Below are positions 29,261 to 37,776 of a stretch of 47,152 bases of DNA, one piece after another. Location: contig JACABE010000009.1 in the NCBI GenBank assembly GCA_013377005.1, positions 1 through 47,152 of the forward strand. Direction: 5' to 3'. The position numbers and the translations under genes were made by a program. Origin of the DNA: Bacteroidota bacterium (GTDB lineage Bacteria; Bacteroidota; Bacteroidia; Bacteroidales; JACABE01). How positions within the stretch are numbered: the stretch's first letter is position 1; the number at the start of each line of letters is the position of its first letter. A model generated the notes under the pieces. That model did no database searches. It saw nothing but the letters and a program-made list of their open reading frames with translations, and was not told the origin of the DNA.

Positions 29261-29316
29261 GATTCAAAAAAAATAAAATTTATATCATTGCAACCAACCG
29301 TTGCAATGATATAAAT
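29261..29316 (-). terminator. Terminator-like hairpin inside the atp operon (atpE/atpF)
   Basis: A perfect 17-base-pair stem (29278-29294 with 29300-29316, core CATTGCAAC/GTTGCAATG) with loop CAACC. On the transcribed strand it is followed by TTTATTTTTTTT. This is the structure of an intrinsic terminator, placed 10 bases after the atpE stop and about 40 bases before atpF. Partial termination or 3'-end protection would raise atpE mRNA over downstream genes. Confidence 0.8.
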
Positions 29317-29325
29317 AATCGTTTA

Positions 29326-29589
<264 letters not shown>

Positions 29590-29610
29590 TTAATGTATTA
29601 TATGTTAGTA

Positions 29611-29655
29611 ATTATTATTTATTATTTATTATTTATTATTTATTATTAATTATTA
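29611..29655. repeat. Heptanucleotide repeat between atpB and atpE
   Basis: About four perfect ATTATTT units (29614-29641) followed by degenerate ATTATTA units. It lies in the 5' leader of atpE on the transcribed (minus) strand. It could change length by slippage. Confidence 0.8.
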
Positions 29656-29658
29656 ATT

Positions 29659-30783
29659 TTAATGATTTTCCTCTTTATGGTGTTCTTCAATAGCCATACC
29701 AAAATATAATGCCGATAGCAAGGTAAATACGTATGCCTGAATAAATGCTACCAACAATTCTAATAATCCCATAAAAACATAGAAAATTACAGAAACTACT
29801 GATACACCATAACCTAAAGCTGGTTTCATTTCGCCAAAAATAAAAATTAAGCTTACAAAACCCAAAGCAATTATATGTCCTGCTGTAATATTAGCAAAGA
29901 GACGCACCATCAATACAAAAGGCTTAGTGAATACTCCAACTAATTCAACAATTGGCATTAATGGAATTGGAATTTTTAACCACCAAGGCACACCGGGTGC
30001 ATTTACAATATGTACCCAATATGCACGATTTCCACTAAAAGTTGTAATTAAGAATGTAAACACTGCCAATGTTAATGTAATGGCAATGTTTCCAGTAAGA
30101 TTCACTCCACCAGGGAAAAATGGAATTAAACCCATTAAGTTGTTTAAAAAGATGAAAAAGAATATTGTTAATAAAAAAGGTAAGTATTTTTGATATTTTT
30201 TTTCACCAATAGATGATTTTGCAATATCATCTCTTACAAATATAATAATAGGTTCTAATAATGATTGCAAACCTTTAGGTGCGGCAACACCACGTTTGCG
30301 ATAGGAATGAGAAATAGATAAAAATATTAGCCCCAATAAAAAAACACCTATAAACAAAGAAAGTACCATTTTAGTAATAGAAAAATCCAAAGGAAGTTTT
30401 TCATCTTCTACTTCTTGTCCGTTGGCATTAGCTAAAATATGAACTATTTTCCCTTTGTGTTTACCTTCTTCGGCGATTTTAAACCCATTATAACTCTCTG
30501 TCCCATGATGAAATCTAGAAGAACAAAACATCGAAAGCTTACCATCAAATATTAATATAACAGGTAAGGGAATAGAAATATGAGTTTCTCCAATAGTCAT
30601 GATGTGCCATTCATGAGCATCAGCAATATGCTCAATAATCATTTCACCTGCATTAAATTTTTTGGATTTGCTTTTTTCTTCATTAGCTTTTACAGATTGT
30701 GAAACTGAAAATGTTATCAATATCAACACTATTATTGTAAATATATTCTTGTTATATGTTCTAAATCTGCTTTTTTGATGCAT
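29659..30783 (-). CDS. atpB: ATP synthase F0 subunit a
   Basis: A 374-residue integral membrane subunit forming the proton half-channels. The essential Arg is Arg294 in FVLMVRLFANITAGH, followed by the conserved C-terminal helix LLVAFIQAYVFTLLSALYFGMA. It is longer than the usual 240-270 residues because of an N-terminal signal-like helix (about 14-32, ending VKANEE) and an extracytoplasmic segment of about 100 residues, a form common in Bacteroidota. It is the first gene of the operon B-E-F-H-A-G. No atpI-like gene is visible upstream. Confidence 0.96.
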   Translation of the reverse strand: MHQKSRFRTYNKNIFTIIVLILITFSVSQSVKANEEKSKSKKFNAGEMIIEHIADAHEWHIMTIGETHISIPLPVILIFDGKLSMFCSSRFHHGTESYNGFKIAEEGKHKGKIVHILANANGQEVEDEKLPLDFSITKMVLSLFIGVFLLGLIFLSISHSYRKRGVAAPKGLQSLLEPIIIFVRDDIAKSSIGEKKYQKYLPFLLTIFFFIFLNNLMGLIPFFPGGVNLTGNIAITLTLAVFTFLITTFSGNRAYWVHIVNAPGVPWWLKIPIPLMPIVELVGVFTKPFVLMVRLFANITAGHIIALGFVSLIFIFGEMKPALGYGVSVVSVIFYVFMGLLELLVAFIQAYVFTLLSALYFGMAIEEHHKEENH

Positions 30784-30859
30784 ATAAATATTCTTTAAGT
30801 ACTCAAGTCTTAGGATTTTTTAAACAATTTATGATGAGTTTTTGATAAAAAATCAGCCA

Positions 30860-30867
30860 CAAAATTA
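30860..30867 (-). promoter_or_regulatory. -7 promoter element of the atp operon
   Basis: On the minus strand this reads TAATTTTG, matching TAnnTTTG, about 75 bases upstream of the atpB ATG. No clear -33 box is present, so support is moderate. Confidence 0.4.
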
Positions 30868-30994
30868 AAGATTTTCACTATCATTCCATAATAAAATTGA
30901 AAAAAATTAAAGATTATTATAAATTGGATATTTGAAAGAATAATTTTATAATAAACCAATGAAATGCCTATTTGGTTTTGTAATTACACAAAAT

Positions 30995-31558
30995 TTATTT
31001 TCTATACATTGGGCTTAGATTGTAATTTTCTGGATGACAGGCCGTTTTATCTCTATAAAATTCTTCAATTAATGCAAAATCTTTTTCAAAATTACCAGAT
31101 GATGGATATAAAACTGGTCCAATTCCACCTTCTTTTTTTGCATAATCAATAAATCCGCATATTACGGGTACATTGGCTTTTTCTGCTATATGATAAAACC
31201 CTTTTTTCCAATGAGCATTATATTTACGAGTACCTTCAGGTGTAATCACAACAGCTAATTCTTCTGATTTCTCAAATAAATCCGCAACATAATCAACCAT
31301 ATTGTTTTTTTTACCTCTATTTACAGGGATCCCTCCCATTGTCTTTAAAATCCCTCCCATCGGAAATTTAAATAATTCTTGTTTTATCAAAAACTTAGTT
31401 TTTATACCTAACTTATAAAATGCCAATCTTCCTATTATAAAATCTAAATTACTTGTATGAGGAGCCTCAATCATTATAAATTTATGCATTCCCTTGGGTA
31501 ATGATCCTATTACTTTCCAGCCAATAAGTTTAAGAATAAAAATACTTAATATTCGCAT
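30995..31558 (-). CDS. PlsC-like glycerophosphate acyltransferase
   Basis: The start is set at the ATG at 31558 (MRILSIFIL); a TTG at 31579 would add seven residues. The product has 187 residues. It has the acyltransferase HX4D motif His34-Thr-Ser-Asn-Leu-Asp39, the glycerol-phosphate motif PEGTR (107-111) and a GGIPVNRG block between them. Short members of this family acylate lysophosphatidate or related lysolipids at the inner membrane; the exact acceptor here is unknown. It is divergently arranged with the SpoU methyltransferase gene. Confidence 0.85.
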   Translation of the reverse strand: MRILSIFILKLIGWKVIGSLPKGMHKFIMIEAPHTSNLDFIIGRLAFYKLGIKTKFLIKQELFKFPMGGILKTMGGIPVNRGKKNNMVDYVADLFEKSEELAVVITPEGTRKYNAHWKKGFYHIAEKANVPVICGFIDYAKKEGGIGPVLYPSSGNFEKDFALIEEFYRDKTACHPENYNLSPMYRK

Positions 31559-31641
31559 TATCGTATGTTTTGATTGCAAAAATAGTTAAAAACCACTAAT
31601 CAATAACTGAATATTTTCTTTATAGTAAATTTTAAAAAGTG

Positions 31642-31649
31642 TAATTTTG
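31642..31649 (+). promoter_or_regulatory. -7 promoter element of the SpoU methyltransferase gene
   Basis: TAATTTTG, followed by C, matches TAnnTTTG and ends 16 bases before the ATG at 31666. No clear -33 box is seen. Confidence 0.45.
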
Positions 31650-31665
31650 CATTTAAAGAATAATT

Positions 31666-32199
31666 ATGCGAAAACTTGAAAATAAAGAACTTAATCGTTT
31701 GAGTATAGATGCTTTTAAAATAGCAGATAAATTTCCGGTTATTATTGTTTTAGATAATATTCGTAGCCAACACAATATTGGTTCTGTTTTCAGAACATCT
31801 GATGCTTTCAGAATCGAAAGTATTCATTTATGTGGAATTACAGCAATTCCGCCTAATCGTGAAATTCACAAAACTGCATTAGGAGCCACAGAAACAGTAG
31901 AATGGCATTATTTTGAAACTACTTTGCAATCTATAAATTATTTAAAAAGTAATAATTATTTAATATGTGCCGTTGAACAAGCTGACAATAGTATTAGTTT
32001 AGATACATTCAGAATAAATAATGAACAAAAGGTTGCTCTTATTTTTGGTAACGAAGTGGATGGTATCAGTGAGGAGGTAATGCAAAATATTGACACATGT
32101 ATCGAAATCCCTCAATTTGGAACAAAACATTCTTTAAATATTTCAGTTAGTGCAGGTATTGTTATTTGGGAGATTGCTAAAAAGTATTTTTTTAATTGA
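31666..32199 (+). CDS. SpoU/TrmH-family RNA 2'-O-methyltransferase
   Basis: A 177-residue SPOUT enzyme. All three SpoU motifs are seen: motif 1 LDNIRSQHNIGSVFRTSDAF with the catalytic-type Asn and Arg (about 25-45), motif 2 ALIFGNEVDGIS, and motif 3 IEIPQFGTKHSLNISVSAGIV, which forms the SAM-binding trefoil knot. It lacks an extra RNA-binding domain, like TrmL/TrmH-type minimal forms. The target is probably tRNA ribose, but which position cannot be told. Confidence 0.9.
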   Translation: MRKLENKELNRLSIDAFKIADKFPVIIVLDNIRSQHNIGSVFRTSDAFRIESIHLCGITAIPPNREIHKTALGATETVEWHYFETTLQSINYLKSNNYLICAVEQADNSISLDTFRINNEQKVALIFGNEVDGISEEVMQNIDTCIEIPQFGTKHSLNISVSAGIVIWEIAKKYFFN

Positions 32200-32226
32200 A
32201 ATTTTGTTTAATGTAAAAGAAATAAA

Positions 32227-32254
32227 AAAGGTACAACATTTCTGCTATACCTTT
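32227..32254. terminator. Convergent terminator candidate
   Basis: Arms AAAGGTA and TACCTTT pair over 7 bases around a 14-base loop, between the converging SpoU methyltransferase and ECF sigma genes. A tract on the left and T-rich sequence on the right allow use in both directions, but the stem is short. Confidence 0.4.
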
Positions 32255-32288
32255 CTCAAATTAATCAACTCAATTTAACACAAAAGTA

Positions 32289-32795
32289 TTAATTCTTAAA
32301 TTCTTTTAGATTATCCATCAATTTTTTACGAGTGAAAAAAATTCTGCTTTTTACTGTTCCTATCGATAAATCCAAATTTTCTGCAATCTCTTTATACTTG
32401 TATCCAGCATTGTGCATTTCAAAAGGAACACGATGATCTTCTTCCAATCTATTGATACTTTGTTGTATCTCTTTTGTAAATATTTCAGATTCAGGAGACC
32501 CCATATTAGACTTGCGAGATATATTCATGTAATATAGATCATCTGTGTTATCAATAATAGTATTGGCTTTAATATTGCGACGATAGCTATTAATGAAAGT
32601 ATTTTTCATAATAGTATATGTCCAGGCTTTTAAGTTAGTATTTGTTTCAAATTTATCTTTATATGTAATAGCTTTAACATAAGTATCTTGTACAAGATCT
32701 TTAGCGTCTTCGCGATTCATCGTTAAAGAATATGCGAAATATTCAAGACTGTCTTTTAAGCCGAGTAAACTGTGATTAAATTCTATTGCTGTCAT
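32289..32795 (-). CDS. ECF-type RNA polymerase sigma factor
   Basis: A 168-residue two-domain sigma factor. Region 2 is at about 8-80 (DAKDLVQDTYVKAITYKDKF, NLKAWTYTIMKNTFINSYRR). Region 4 is at about 110-160 (YKEIAENLDLSIGTVKSRIFFTRKKL), with a typical helix-turn-helix. No anti-sigma gene is adjacent. Instead a MerR regulator with a B12-binding-like domain lies directly upstream on the same strand (217-base gap). That arrangement recalls light-responsive LitR/LitS-type and carotenoid regulons, although no carotenoid gene is in the window. Confidence 0.93.
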   Translation of the reverse strand: MTAIEFNHSLLGLKDSLEYFAYSLTMNREDAKDLVQDTYVKAITYKDKFETNTNLKAWTYTIMKNTFINSYRRNIKANTIIDNTDDLYYMNISRKSNMGSPESEIFTKEIQQSINRLEEDHRVPFEMHNAGYKYKEIAENLDLSIGTVKSRIFFTRKKLMDNLKEFKN

Positions 32796-32829
32796 ATTAA
32801 TAATGTTTTTTTGTTTTCAAATTGTTTAA

Positions 32830-32837
32830 CAAAAGTA
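32830..32837 (-). promoter_or_regulatory. -7 promoter element of the ECF sigma gene
   Basis: On the minus strand this reads TACTTTTG, matching TAnnTTTG, about 35 bases upstream of the ATG at 32795. It suggests that the housekeeping sigma factor transcribes the gene on its own, apart from the MerR gene. Confidence 0.4.
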
Positions 32838-33012
32838 GTATAAAGATTAAACAGAAAAAAATTTATTTTTACTTTTTTTTGTTAAAAAAATTAAAAAAAC
32901 ACAAAATATACGCGATTATAGCTGATAATAAAGGGAAATAGGATTTAATTAAAAATAAATAATTGTTTATTAAATATAGATTTTTGATAAACAAAACTAT
33001 AAAAAAAAATTA

Positions 33013-33900
33013 TTATTTACTGCTGTTTTCTAAAAAAGATTTTATATCAGAAGCAGAAATTATTTTCTTAACATTATCAGGAAGTACTTCATTACAAGCA
33101 TTTATTTGCTTTCCTGCAACAAATATAGTTTGGTGTGGAAATAAATTAGCTAATTTTGACAAATATAGCTTTAGTTCAGTATCGGATTGAGGTGAATTTA
33201 CACAAGTAAAAAGATAATCAGGATTTTTAATGTTGATTATTTCTTTTAAATCAAAAAAAGGTATAGATTGTCCTAAGTATACTATTTTATGTCCGGCTTT
33301 GCGAATAATATATCTAAAGAAAAGCAATTCAATCTCATGATATTCATCCTTTGGCAAAAACATTACAAAAAGCTTCGAGTTTTTATTGGGTTGGTAATAT
33401 AGCCCATCAATAGCAACTATCAATTTTTGTCGAAGTATATTCATTACAAAACGTTCGTGAGCAGTATTAATATTTCCTGTTTGCCACAATAAACCCAAAC
33501 GTTCCATAAAAGGGAAAATAACTTCAATTATAGTATTTTCAAATCCTTTGTCTAAAGTTGCATTAGAAAGAATAATATTAAATTTTTTATCATCCAAATC
33601 AGACATAGCAACAATAAGTTGGTCAATTTGTGAGTTAGAAACATTTGGTCTATGATACATTTCAACAATTTTCTCATTCAACTCTTCATAAGAAAGACCT
33701 GATAAAGAAGAAATTTTTAATCCAAATCTTACTAAAGATGCAACATTCATTAATTTTTTCAAATCCATATCAGTATAAAAGCGGATATTGGTAGAAGTTC
33801 TATGAGGATTAACTATATCATATCTCTTCTCCCAAATTCTAATGGTATGTGCTTTAATACCAGTAAGCTTTTCGAGATCTTTTATTGAATATTGAATCAT
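33013..33900 (-). CDS. MerR-family regulator with B12-binding-like domain (LitR/CarH type)
   Basis: A 295-residue regulator. The N-terminal MerR winged helix (1-70) has YSIKDLEKLTGIKAHTIRIWEKRY. A four-helix B12-binding-2-like domain (about 85-165) and a Rossmann-type B12-binding domain (about 175-290) follow. In CarH, adenosylcobalamin binding uses Wx9EH and E/DxHxxG. Here the first is Trp139...Glu149-Arg150 (His replaced by Arg) and the second is Glu186-Tyr-His188-Glu-Ile-Glu191 (Gly replaced by Glu). The lower ligand His is kept, but other positions are lost, so cobalamin binding is uncertain. An ECF sigma gene follows, and radC diverges from it. Confidence 0.9.
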   Translation of the reverse strand: MIQYSIKDLEKLTGIKAHTIRIWEKRYDIVNPHRTSTNIRFYTDMDLKKLMNVASLVRFGLKISSLSGLSYEELNEKIVEMYHRPNVSNSQIDQLIVAMSDLDDKKFNIILSNATLDKGFENTIIEVIFPFMERLGLLWQTGNINTAHERFVMNILRQKLIVAIDGLYYQPNKNSKLFVMFLPKDEYHEIELLFFRYIIRKAGHKIVYLGQSIPFFDLKEIINIKNPDYLFTCVNSPQSDTELKLYLSKLANLFPHQTIFVAGKQINACNEVLPDNVKKIISASDIKSFLENSSK

Positions 33901-33998
33901 TTTAAGCTGTTTTGCCCTTTAAATTGTAACTAAAAGAACAATAAATATAAAAAAAAGTTTTACACCGAATAAAAAATCGTGTATTCAGATAATTATTC

Positions 33999-34012
33999 TT
34001 TATCTAGATAAA
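33999..34012. promoter_or_regulatory. Palindrome upstream of the MerR regulator gene
   Basis: TTTATCTAGATAAA is a perfect 14-base palindrome in the 197-base gap between the divergent merR-type and radC genes. It could be an operator for the regulator. AT-rich composition makes chance palindromes fairly likely. Confidence 0.3.
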
Positions 34013-34097
34013 AAGAAAGCTATTTAAATAAAAAGTTTTTGTATTAAAAATAAGGATGTAAAATGAAAAATTATTACTTTCGCTTCAAACAAAAAAA

Positions 34098-34799
34098 ATG
34101 GAAAACTACGATCAAAATTTTTCTATTAAAAATTGGGCTGAAGATGATCGTCCTCGTGAAAAGCTCATGTTGAAAGGAAAAGCGGCTTTAAGTGATGCTG
34201 AACTAATAGCAATTTTAATAGGTTCTGGAAATAAAGGCGAATCTGCTGTAGAATTATCAAAAAGAATTTTAAAATCAGCGAACGATAGTTTAATTGATCT
34301 TTCAAAATTAAGTATCAGTAATTTAGTAAAAAGTTTTAAAGGTATAGGTGAAGCCAAAGCTATCAGCATTATAGCTGCTTTGGAATTAGGAAAACGTCGC
34401 CGAAGTGCAGAAGTAATAGAACGCAAGATAATAAGTTCAAGCAAAGATGCGTTTGAATTAATGCACAGTATGATTTCCGATTGTTTGTACGAAGAATTTT
34501 GGATAATTATGCTTAATAAAGCTAATAAAGTAATTAAATATGAAAGTATTAGCGAAGGTGGAATTTCAGAAACTGTTGCTGACCCTAAAAAAATATTCAA
34601 AATGGCCTTAGAAAACAATGCAACTTCTATGATTTTATGTCATAATCACCCATCGGGAAATTTAAAACCTAGTGATGCTGACATCAAACTAACTAAGAAA
34701 TTAAAAGAAGCTGGTTTATTTCTTGAAATATTAGTTGTTGACCACATAATAATTGGTGACGAAAAATATTACAGTTTTGCTGATGAAGGAATTCTATAA
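34098..34799 (+). CDS. radC: RadC-family JAB/MPN-domain protein
   Basis: A 233-residue protein with an N-terminal helix-hairpin-helix region (about 50-85: LVKSFKGIGEAKAISIIAALELGKRR) and a C-terminal JAMM metal-binding motif, His182-x-His184-x7-Ser192-x2-Asp195 (HNHPSGNLKPSDAD). The full motif suggests a zinc-dependent hydrolase fold. Despite the historical name, a DNA-repair role for RadC is not established. The next gene starts 44 bases downstream. Confidence 0.95.
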   Translation: MENYDQNFSIKNWAEDDRPREKLMLKGKAALSDAELIAILIGSGNKGESAVELSKRILKSANDSLIDLSKLSISNLVKSFKGIGEAKAISIIAALELGKRRRSAEVIERKIISSSKDAFELMHSMISDCLYEEFWIIMLNKANKVIKYESISEGGISETVADPKKIFKMALENNATSMILCHNHPSGNLKPSDADIKLTKKLKEAGLFLEILVVDHIIIGDEKYYSFADEGIL

Positions 34800-34843
34800 T
34801 TTATTAAAAAAGAAATTATTGCAAAAATATAACATAATAATCA

Positions 34844-36157
34844 ATGAATAACATACTTATTTTTACTCCTAAAATATGCAATCGTATTAAATATACATTT
34901 AAACTTTATTTTCAGGAGTTGTTAGGTGTTGATATTACTTTTACAACAAATTCTGATGAATTTATAGATTATCAATATATTAAAATAAATTATTCAGAGC
35001 TAGATTTTGGAGATGAGCTCTTTTTTGGTGCATCAAATTTATTATTTGAAACGAATATTCGCGAACAGGATTTAAAATTCATTGATTTCGAAAAACACAC
35101 AGCTTTTTTTATTATTTCAAATAAAAAATCATGTTTACCTTTTGACCCATTTGCAGCTGGATTTTATCTTGTAAGTCGGTATGAAGAGTATTTGCCTTAT
35201 ATAAAAGATCAATATGGAAGATTTAGTGCTGAGCAAAGTATAGCCTATAAACATTACTTCTTAAAAAAACCTTTGATTAATATTTGGGCATTGAAAATTG
35301 CAGCTATCATCAAAAATAAATATCCCGATTTTAAGATATGCAATAATAAATTTCAATTTATTCCCACTTTAGATATCGATTGTGCTTATGCTTATAAATT
35401 AAAAGGAATTATACGTACAATTGGCGGATATTTAAAATCTGTTAGAAATCTTGATTTTAAAGATATTATTGAAAGAACCAAAGTTATAAGTGGTTTGGGT
35501 AAAGACCATTTTGACACTTATGACTTTCAATATGAAATGCAGAAAAAGTACAAACTACATCCTATTTATTTTGTACTTTTTGCTGAATATGGCGATTTCG
35601 ACAAAAATATTCCTTTAAATAATCGTAAATTTCACTCCTTAATAAAAATGTTGGGAGATGAGGCAGAAGTTGGCATTCATCCGTCTTATGCTTCGAACGA
35701 TGATATTAGAGTTTTAAAACAAGAAATTGAAAAACTTTCAAAAGTATTAAATCGTCAAATTTCAAAGAGCCGACAGCACTTTCTGAAATTAAATTTACCC
35801 CATACTTATCGTAACTTAATAGATTTAGATATTACTGATGACTACACAATGGGATATGCTTCCGAAATAGGATTTCGGGCAAGCATTTGCAACGCTTTCT
35901 ATTTCTATGATTTAGAATTAGATATAGAAACTAATCTTAAAATTCATCCTTTTGCTTTTATGGAAGGTACATTAAGAGATTATCTAAATATACATTCAGA
36001 TAAAGCATTGAACTATATAAAACCATTGATTGATGAAGTAAAAACTGTAAACGGAACATTTATCTGCCTTTGGCACAACGAATCACTAAGCAATCAACGT
36101 CGTTGGGTTGGTTGGAAGGAAGTGTATGAGGAAACAATTAAATATGCTGTTAAATAA
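34844..36157 (+). CDS. Polysaccharide deacetylase-like protein
   Basis: A 437-residue protein with no signal peptide. It resembles the Bacteroidota family with an N-terminal DUF7033-like domain (1 to about 165) and a NodB-type fold after it. Motif-like positions are TLDIDCAYAYK (about 174-184), where the Asp pair could match the NodB metal site, and GIHPSYASND with His near 279. The usual second His of HxxxH is replaced within HPSYA, so catalysis is not certain. It abuts a FemAB/GNAT-like gene (TAA directly followed by ATG), so the two likely act together in cell-envelope glycan or lipid modification. Confidence 0.75.
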   Translation: MNNILIFTPKICNRIKYTFKLYFQELLGVDITFTTNSDEFIDYQYIKINYSELDFGDELFFGASNLLFETNIREQDLKFIDFEKHTAFFIISNKKSCLPFDPFAAGFYLVSRYEEYLPYIKDQYGRFSAEQSIAYKHYFLKKPLINIWALKIAAIIKNKYPDFKICNNKFQFIPTLDIDCAYAYKLKGIIRTIGGYLKSVRNLDFKDIIERTKVISGLGKDHFDTYDFQYEMQKKYKLHPIYFVLFAEYGDFDKNIPLNNRKFHSLIKMLGDEAEVGIHPSYASNDDIRVLKQEIEKLSKVLNRQISKSRQHFLKLNLPHTYRNLIDLDITDDYTMGYASEIGFRASICNAFYFYDLELDIETNLKIHPFAFMEGTLRDYLNIHSDKALNYIKPLIDEVKTVNGTFICLWHNESLSNQRRWVGWKEVYEETIKYAVK

Positions 36158-37078
36158 ATGATACATTACCTACAACATAATCATATTAACAAAGAAAAAT
36201 GGGATAAGTGTATTGATACATCTATCAATAGAGTTGCTTATGTTTATAGTTGGTATTTAGATGCTGTTTGTAAAAACTGGTGTGCATTAGTCTTAGATGA
36301 TTACGAAGCAGTTTTTCCTATGGCCTTAAATTCTAGGTTTACAATGTATTATCTTTATCAACCTTTTTTTACAAGATATTTTGGCATTTTTTCAAAGACT
36401 AAAATAACAGAAACTCTTGTCAATGTTTTTTTTGATGCCATTAGTAATGAGATTAAATTTATTGAAATTAATATTCACGAAACCAATAAATTTGAACGGA
36501 AAGATTTTCAGAAGAAAGAACGATATTTTCAATTTTTAAATATTGACAAACCTTATGATAAAATATATCAGGACTATAAAGGCGATGCAAAACGAAACCT
36601 AAAAAAAGCAGAAAAAAATAAACTAAAAATTATTGAAAATCTTGCACCTCAAAAAGTAGTGGAATTATTTAAACACAATAAAGGCAATCAATTAAAAGAC
36701 CTCCATTCTAAAGATTATTTTTCATTACAAAGTATTATGAATGCTGCCAATACAAATAATTATGGAATATCTTTAGGTGTTACCAATACAAATAACGATT
36801 TAATTGCAGCAGGTTTTTTTATACTGATTAAAAACACTATTTTATTTTTGAAAGGCAGTGCAAATGATGAAGGTAAGTCACAAGGAGCAATGTATTTAAT
36901 GATAGATTCGCTACTTAAAAACTATGCTCAGAAAATACATTATTTTGATTTTGGAGGTTCTTCAATTGAAAGTATAGCAAGTTTTAATAATAACTTTGGT
37001 GCAGAAAATTGTGTATATTTGCAAGTGAAAAAAAATAATTTACCTAATATTATAAAGCAAATAAGTGGAAAAAAATAA
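36158..37078 (+). CDS. FemAB/GNAT-like acyl- or aminoacyltransferase
   Basis: A 306-residue protein with a FemAB/GNAT-like C-terminal half: KGDAKRNLKKAEKNKLKI (about 141-158) corresponds to the R-N-x-K-K substrate-binding segment, and ISLGVTNTNNDLIAAGFFI and IHYFDFGGSSIESIASFNNNFGA match the final strands and the conserved FGG region. Family members transfer amino acids or acyl groups to cell-wall or surface molecules. The start codon directly follows the stop of the deacetylase-like gene, so coupling is likely. The substrate is unknown. Confidence 0.75.
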   Translation: MIHYLQHNHINKEKWDKCIDTSINRVAYVYSWYLDAVCKNWCALVLDDYEAVFPMALNSRFTMYYLYQPFFTRYFGIFSKTKITETLVNVFFDAISNEIKFIEINIHETNKFERKDFQKKERYFQFLNIDKPYDKIYQDYKGDAKRNLKKAEKNKLKIIENLAPQKVVELFKHNKGNQLKDLHSKDYFSLQSIMNAANTNNYGISLGVTNTNNDLIAAGFFILIKNTILFLKGSANDEGKSQGAMYLMIDSLLKNYAQKIHYFDFGGSSIESIASFNNNFGAENCVYLQVKKNNLPNIIKQISGKK

Positions 37079-37089
37079 AACTCAAAACT

Positions 37090-37746
37090 ATGGCAAACAT
37101 ACTAGGAAATCATAATTCTCTTTTCAATCAGTTTATTGCAGAAGTTAGAGACGAAAAAATTCAAAAAGACAGTCTGCGCTTTCGTAAAAACATGGAAAGG
37201 TTAGGAGAAATTTTTGCATATGAATTAAGCAAAAAGATGCAATATGAACCTAAAGAAGTGATTACTTCATTAGGAATTGCTGAAATCCAGCTATTAGTCC
37301 AACAACCTGTTATTGCTTCAATATTAAGAGCCGGTTTGCCATTTCATTTTGGTTTGCTTAATTATTTTGATAAAGCTGAAAATGCTTTTATTTCTGCTTA
37401 TCGCAAACATGATAAAAATGGCAAATTTGACATCCAGATTGAGTATTTGTCATGCCCTGATCTAACAGATAAAGTACTGATTTTAGCTGATCCTATGCTT
37501 GCTACTGGTGCATCGATGGTTAAAACTTACAAAGAGCTAATTACGCACGGAAAACCCAGCCACACTTATTTTGTTTCCGTATTGGCAAGTGCAGAAGGTA
37601 TTGATTATGTTCACAAACACCTTTCAAATAGCGATGTATCCATCTGGGTTGGAGCTGTTGACGATGAATTAACAGCTCAGGCATATATTGTCCCTGGCTT
37701 AGGCGATGCAGGTGATTTAGCTTTTGGAAATAAATTGCAATATTAA
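37090..37746 (+). CDS. upp: Uracil phosphoribosyltransferase
   Basis: A 218-residue pyrimidine-salvage enzyme that makes UMP from uracil and PRPP. The PRPP-binding loop is VLILADPMLATGASM (about 129-143). The uracil-binding C-terminal region contains YIVPGLGDAGDLAFG (about 199-213), the enzyme's hallmark. Length is normal. It lies 11 bases after the FemAB-like gene and is probably in the same transcript. Confidence 0.96.
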   Translation: MANILGNHNSLFNQFIAEVRDEKIQKDSLRFRKNMERLGEIFAYELSKKMQYEPKEVITSLGIAEIQLLVQQPVIASILRAGLPFHFGLLNYFDKAENAFISAYRKHDKNGKFDIQIEYLSCPDLTDKVLILADPMLATGASMVKTYKELITHGKPSHTYFVSVLASAEGIDYVHKHLSNSDVSIWVGAVDDELTAQAYIVPGLGDAGDLAFGNKLQY

Positions 37747-37776
37747 TATTATTCAGCCTCTAAAAAGCTATTTATT

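Noticed and set aside
30810-30884. 24-codon minus-strand frame (MIVKIFNFVADFL...) just before atpB
   Set aside because: A good -7 box lies inside it, so transcription likely starts within the frame; it has no recognisable features.
34112-34618. 168-codon frame antisense to radC
   Set aside because: It lies entirely inside the well-supported radC gene and its composition is that of a shadow frame.
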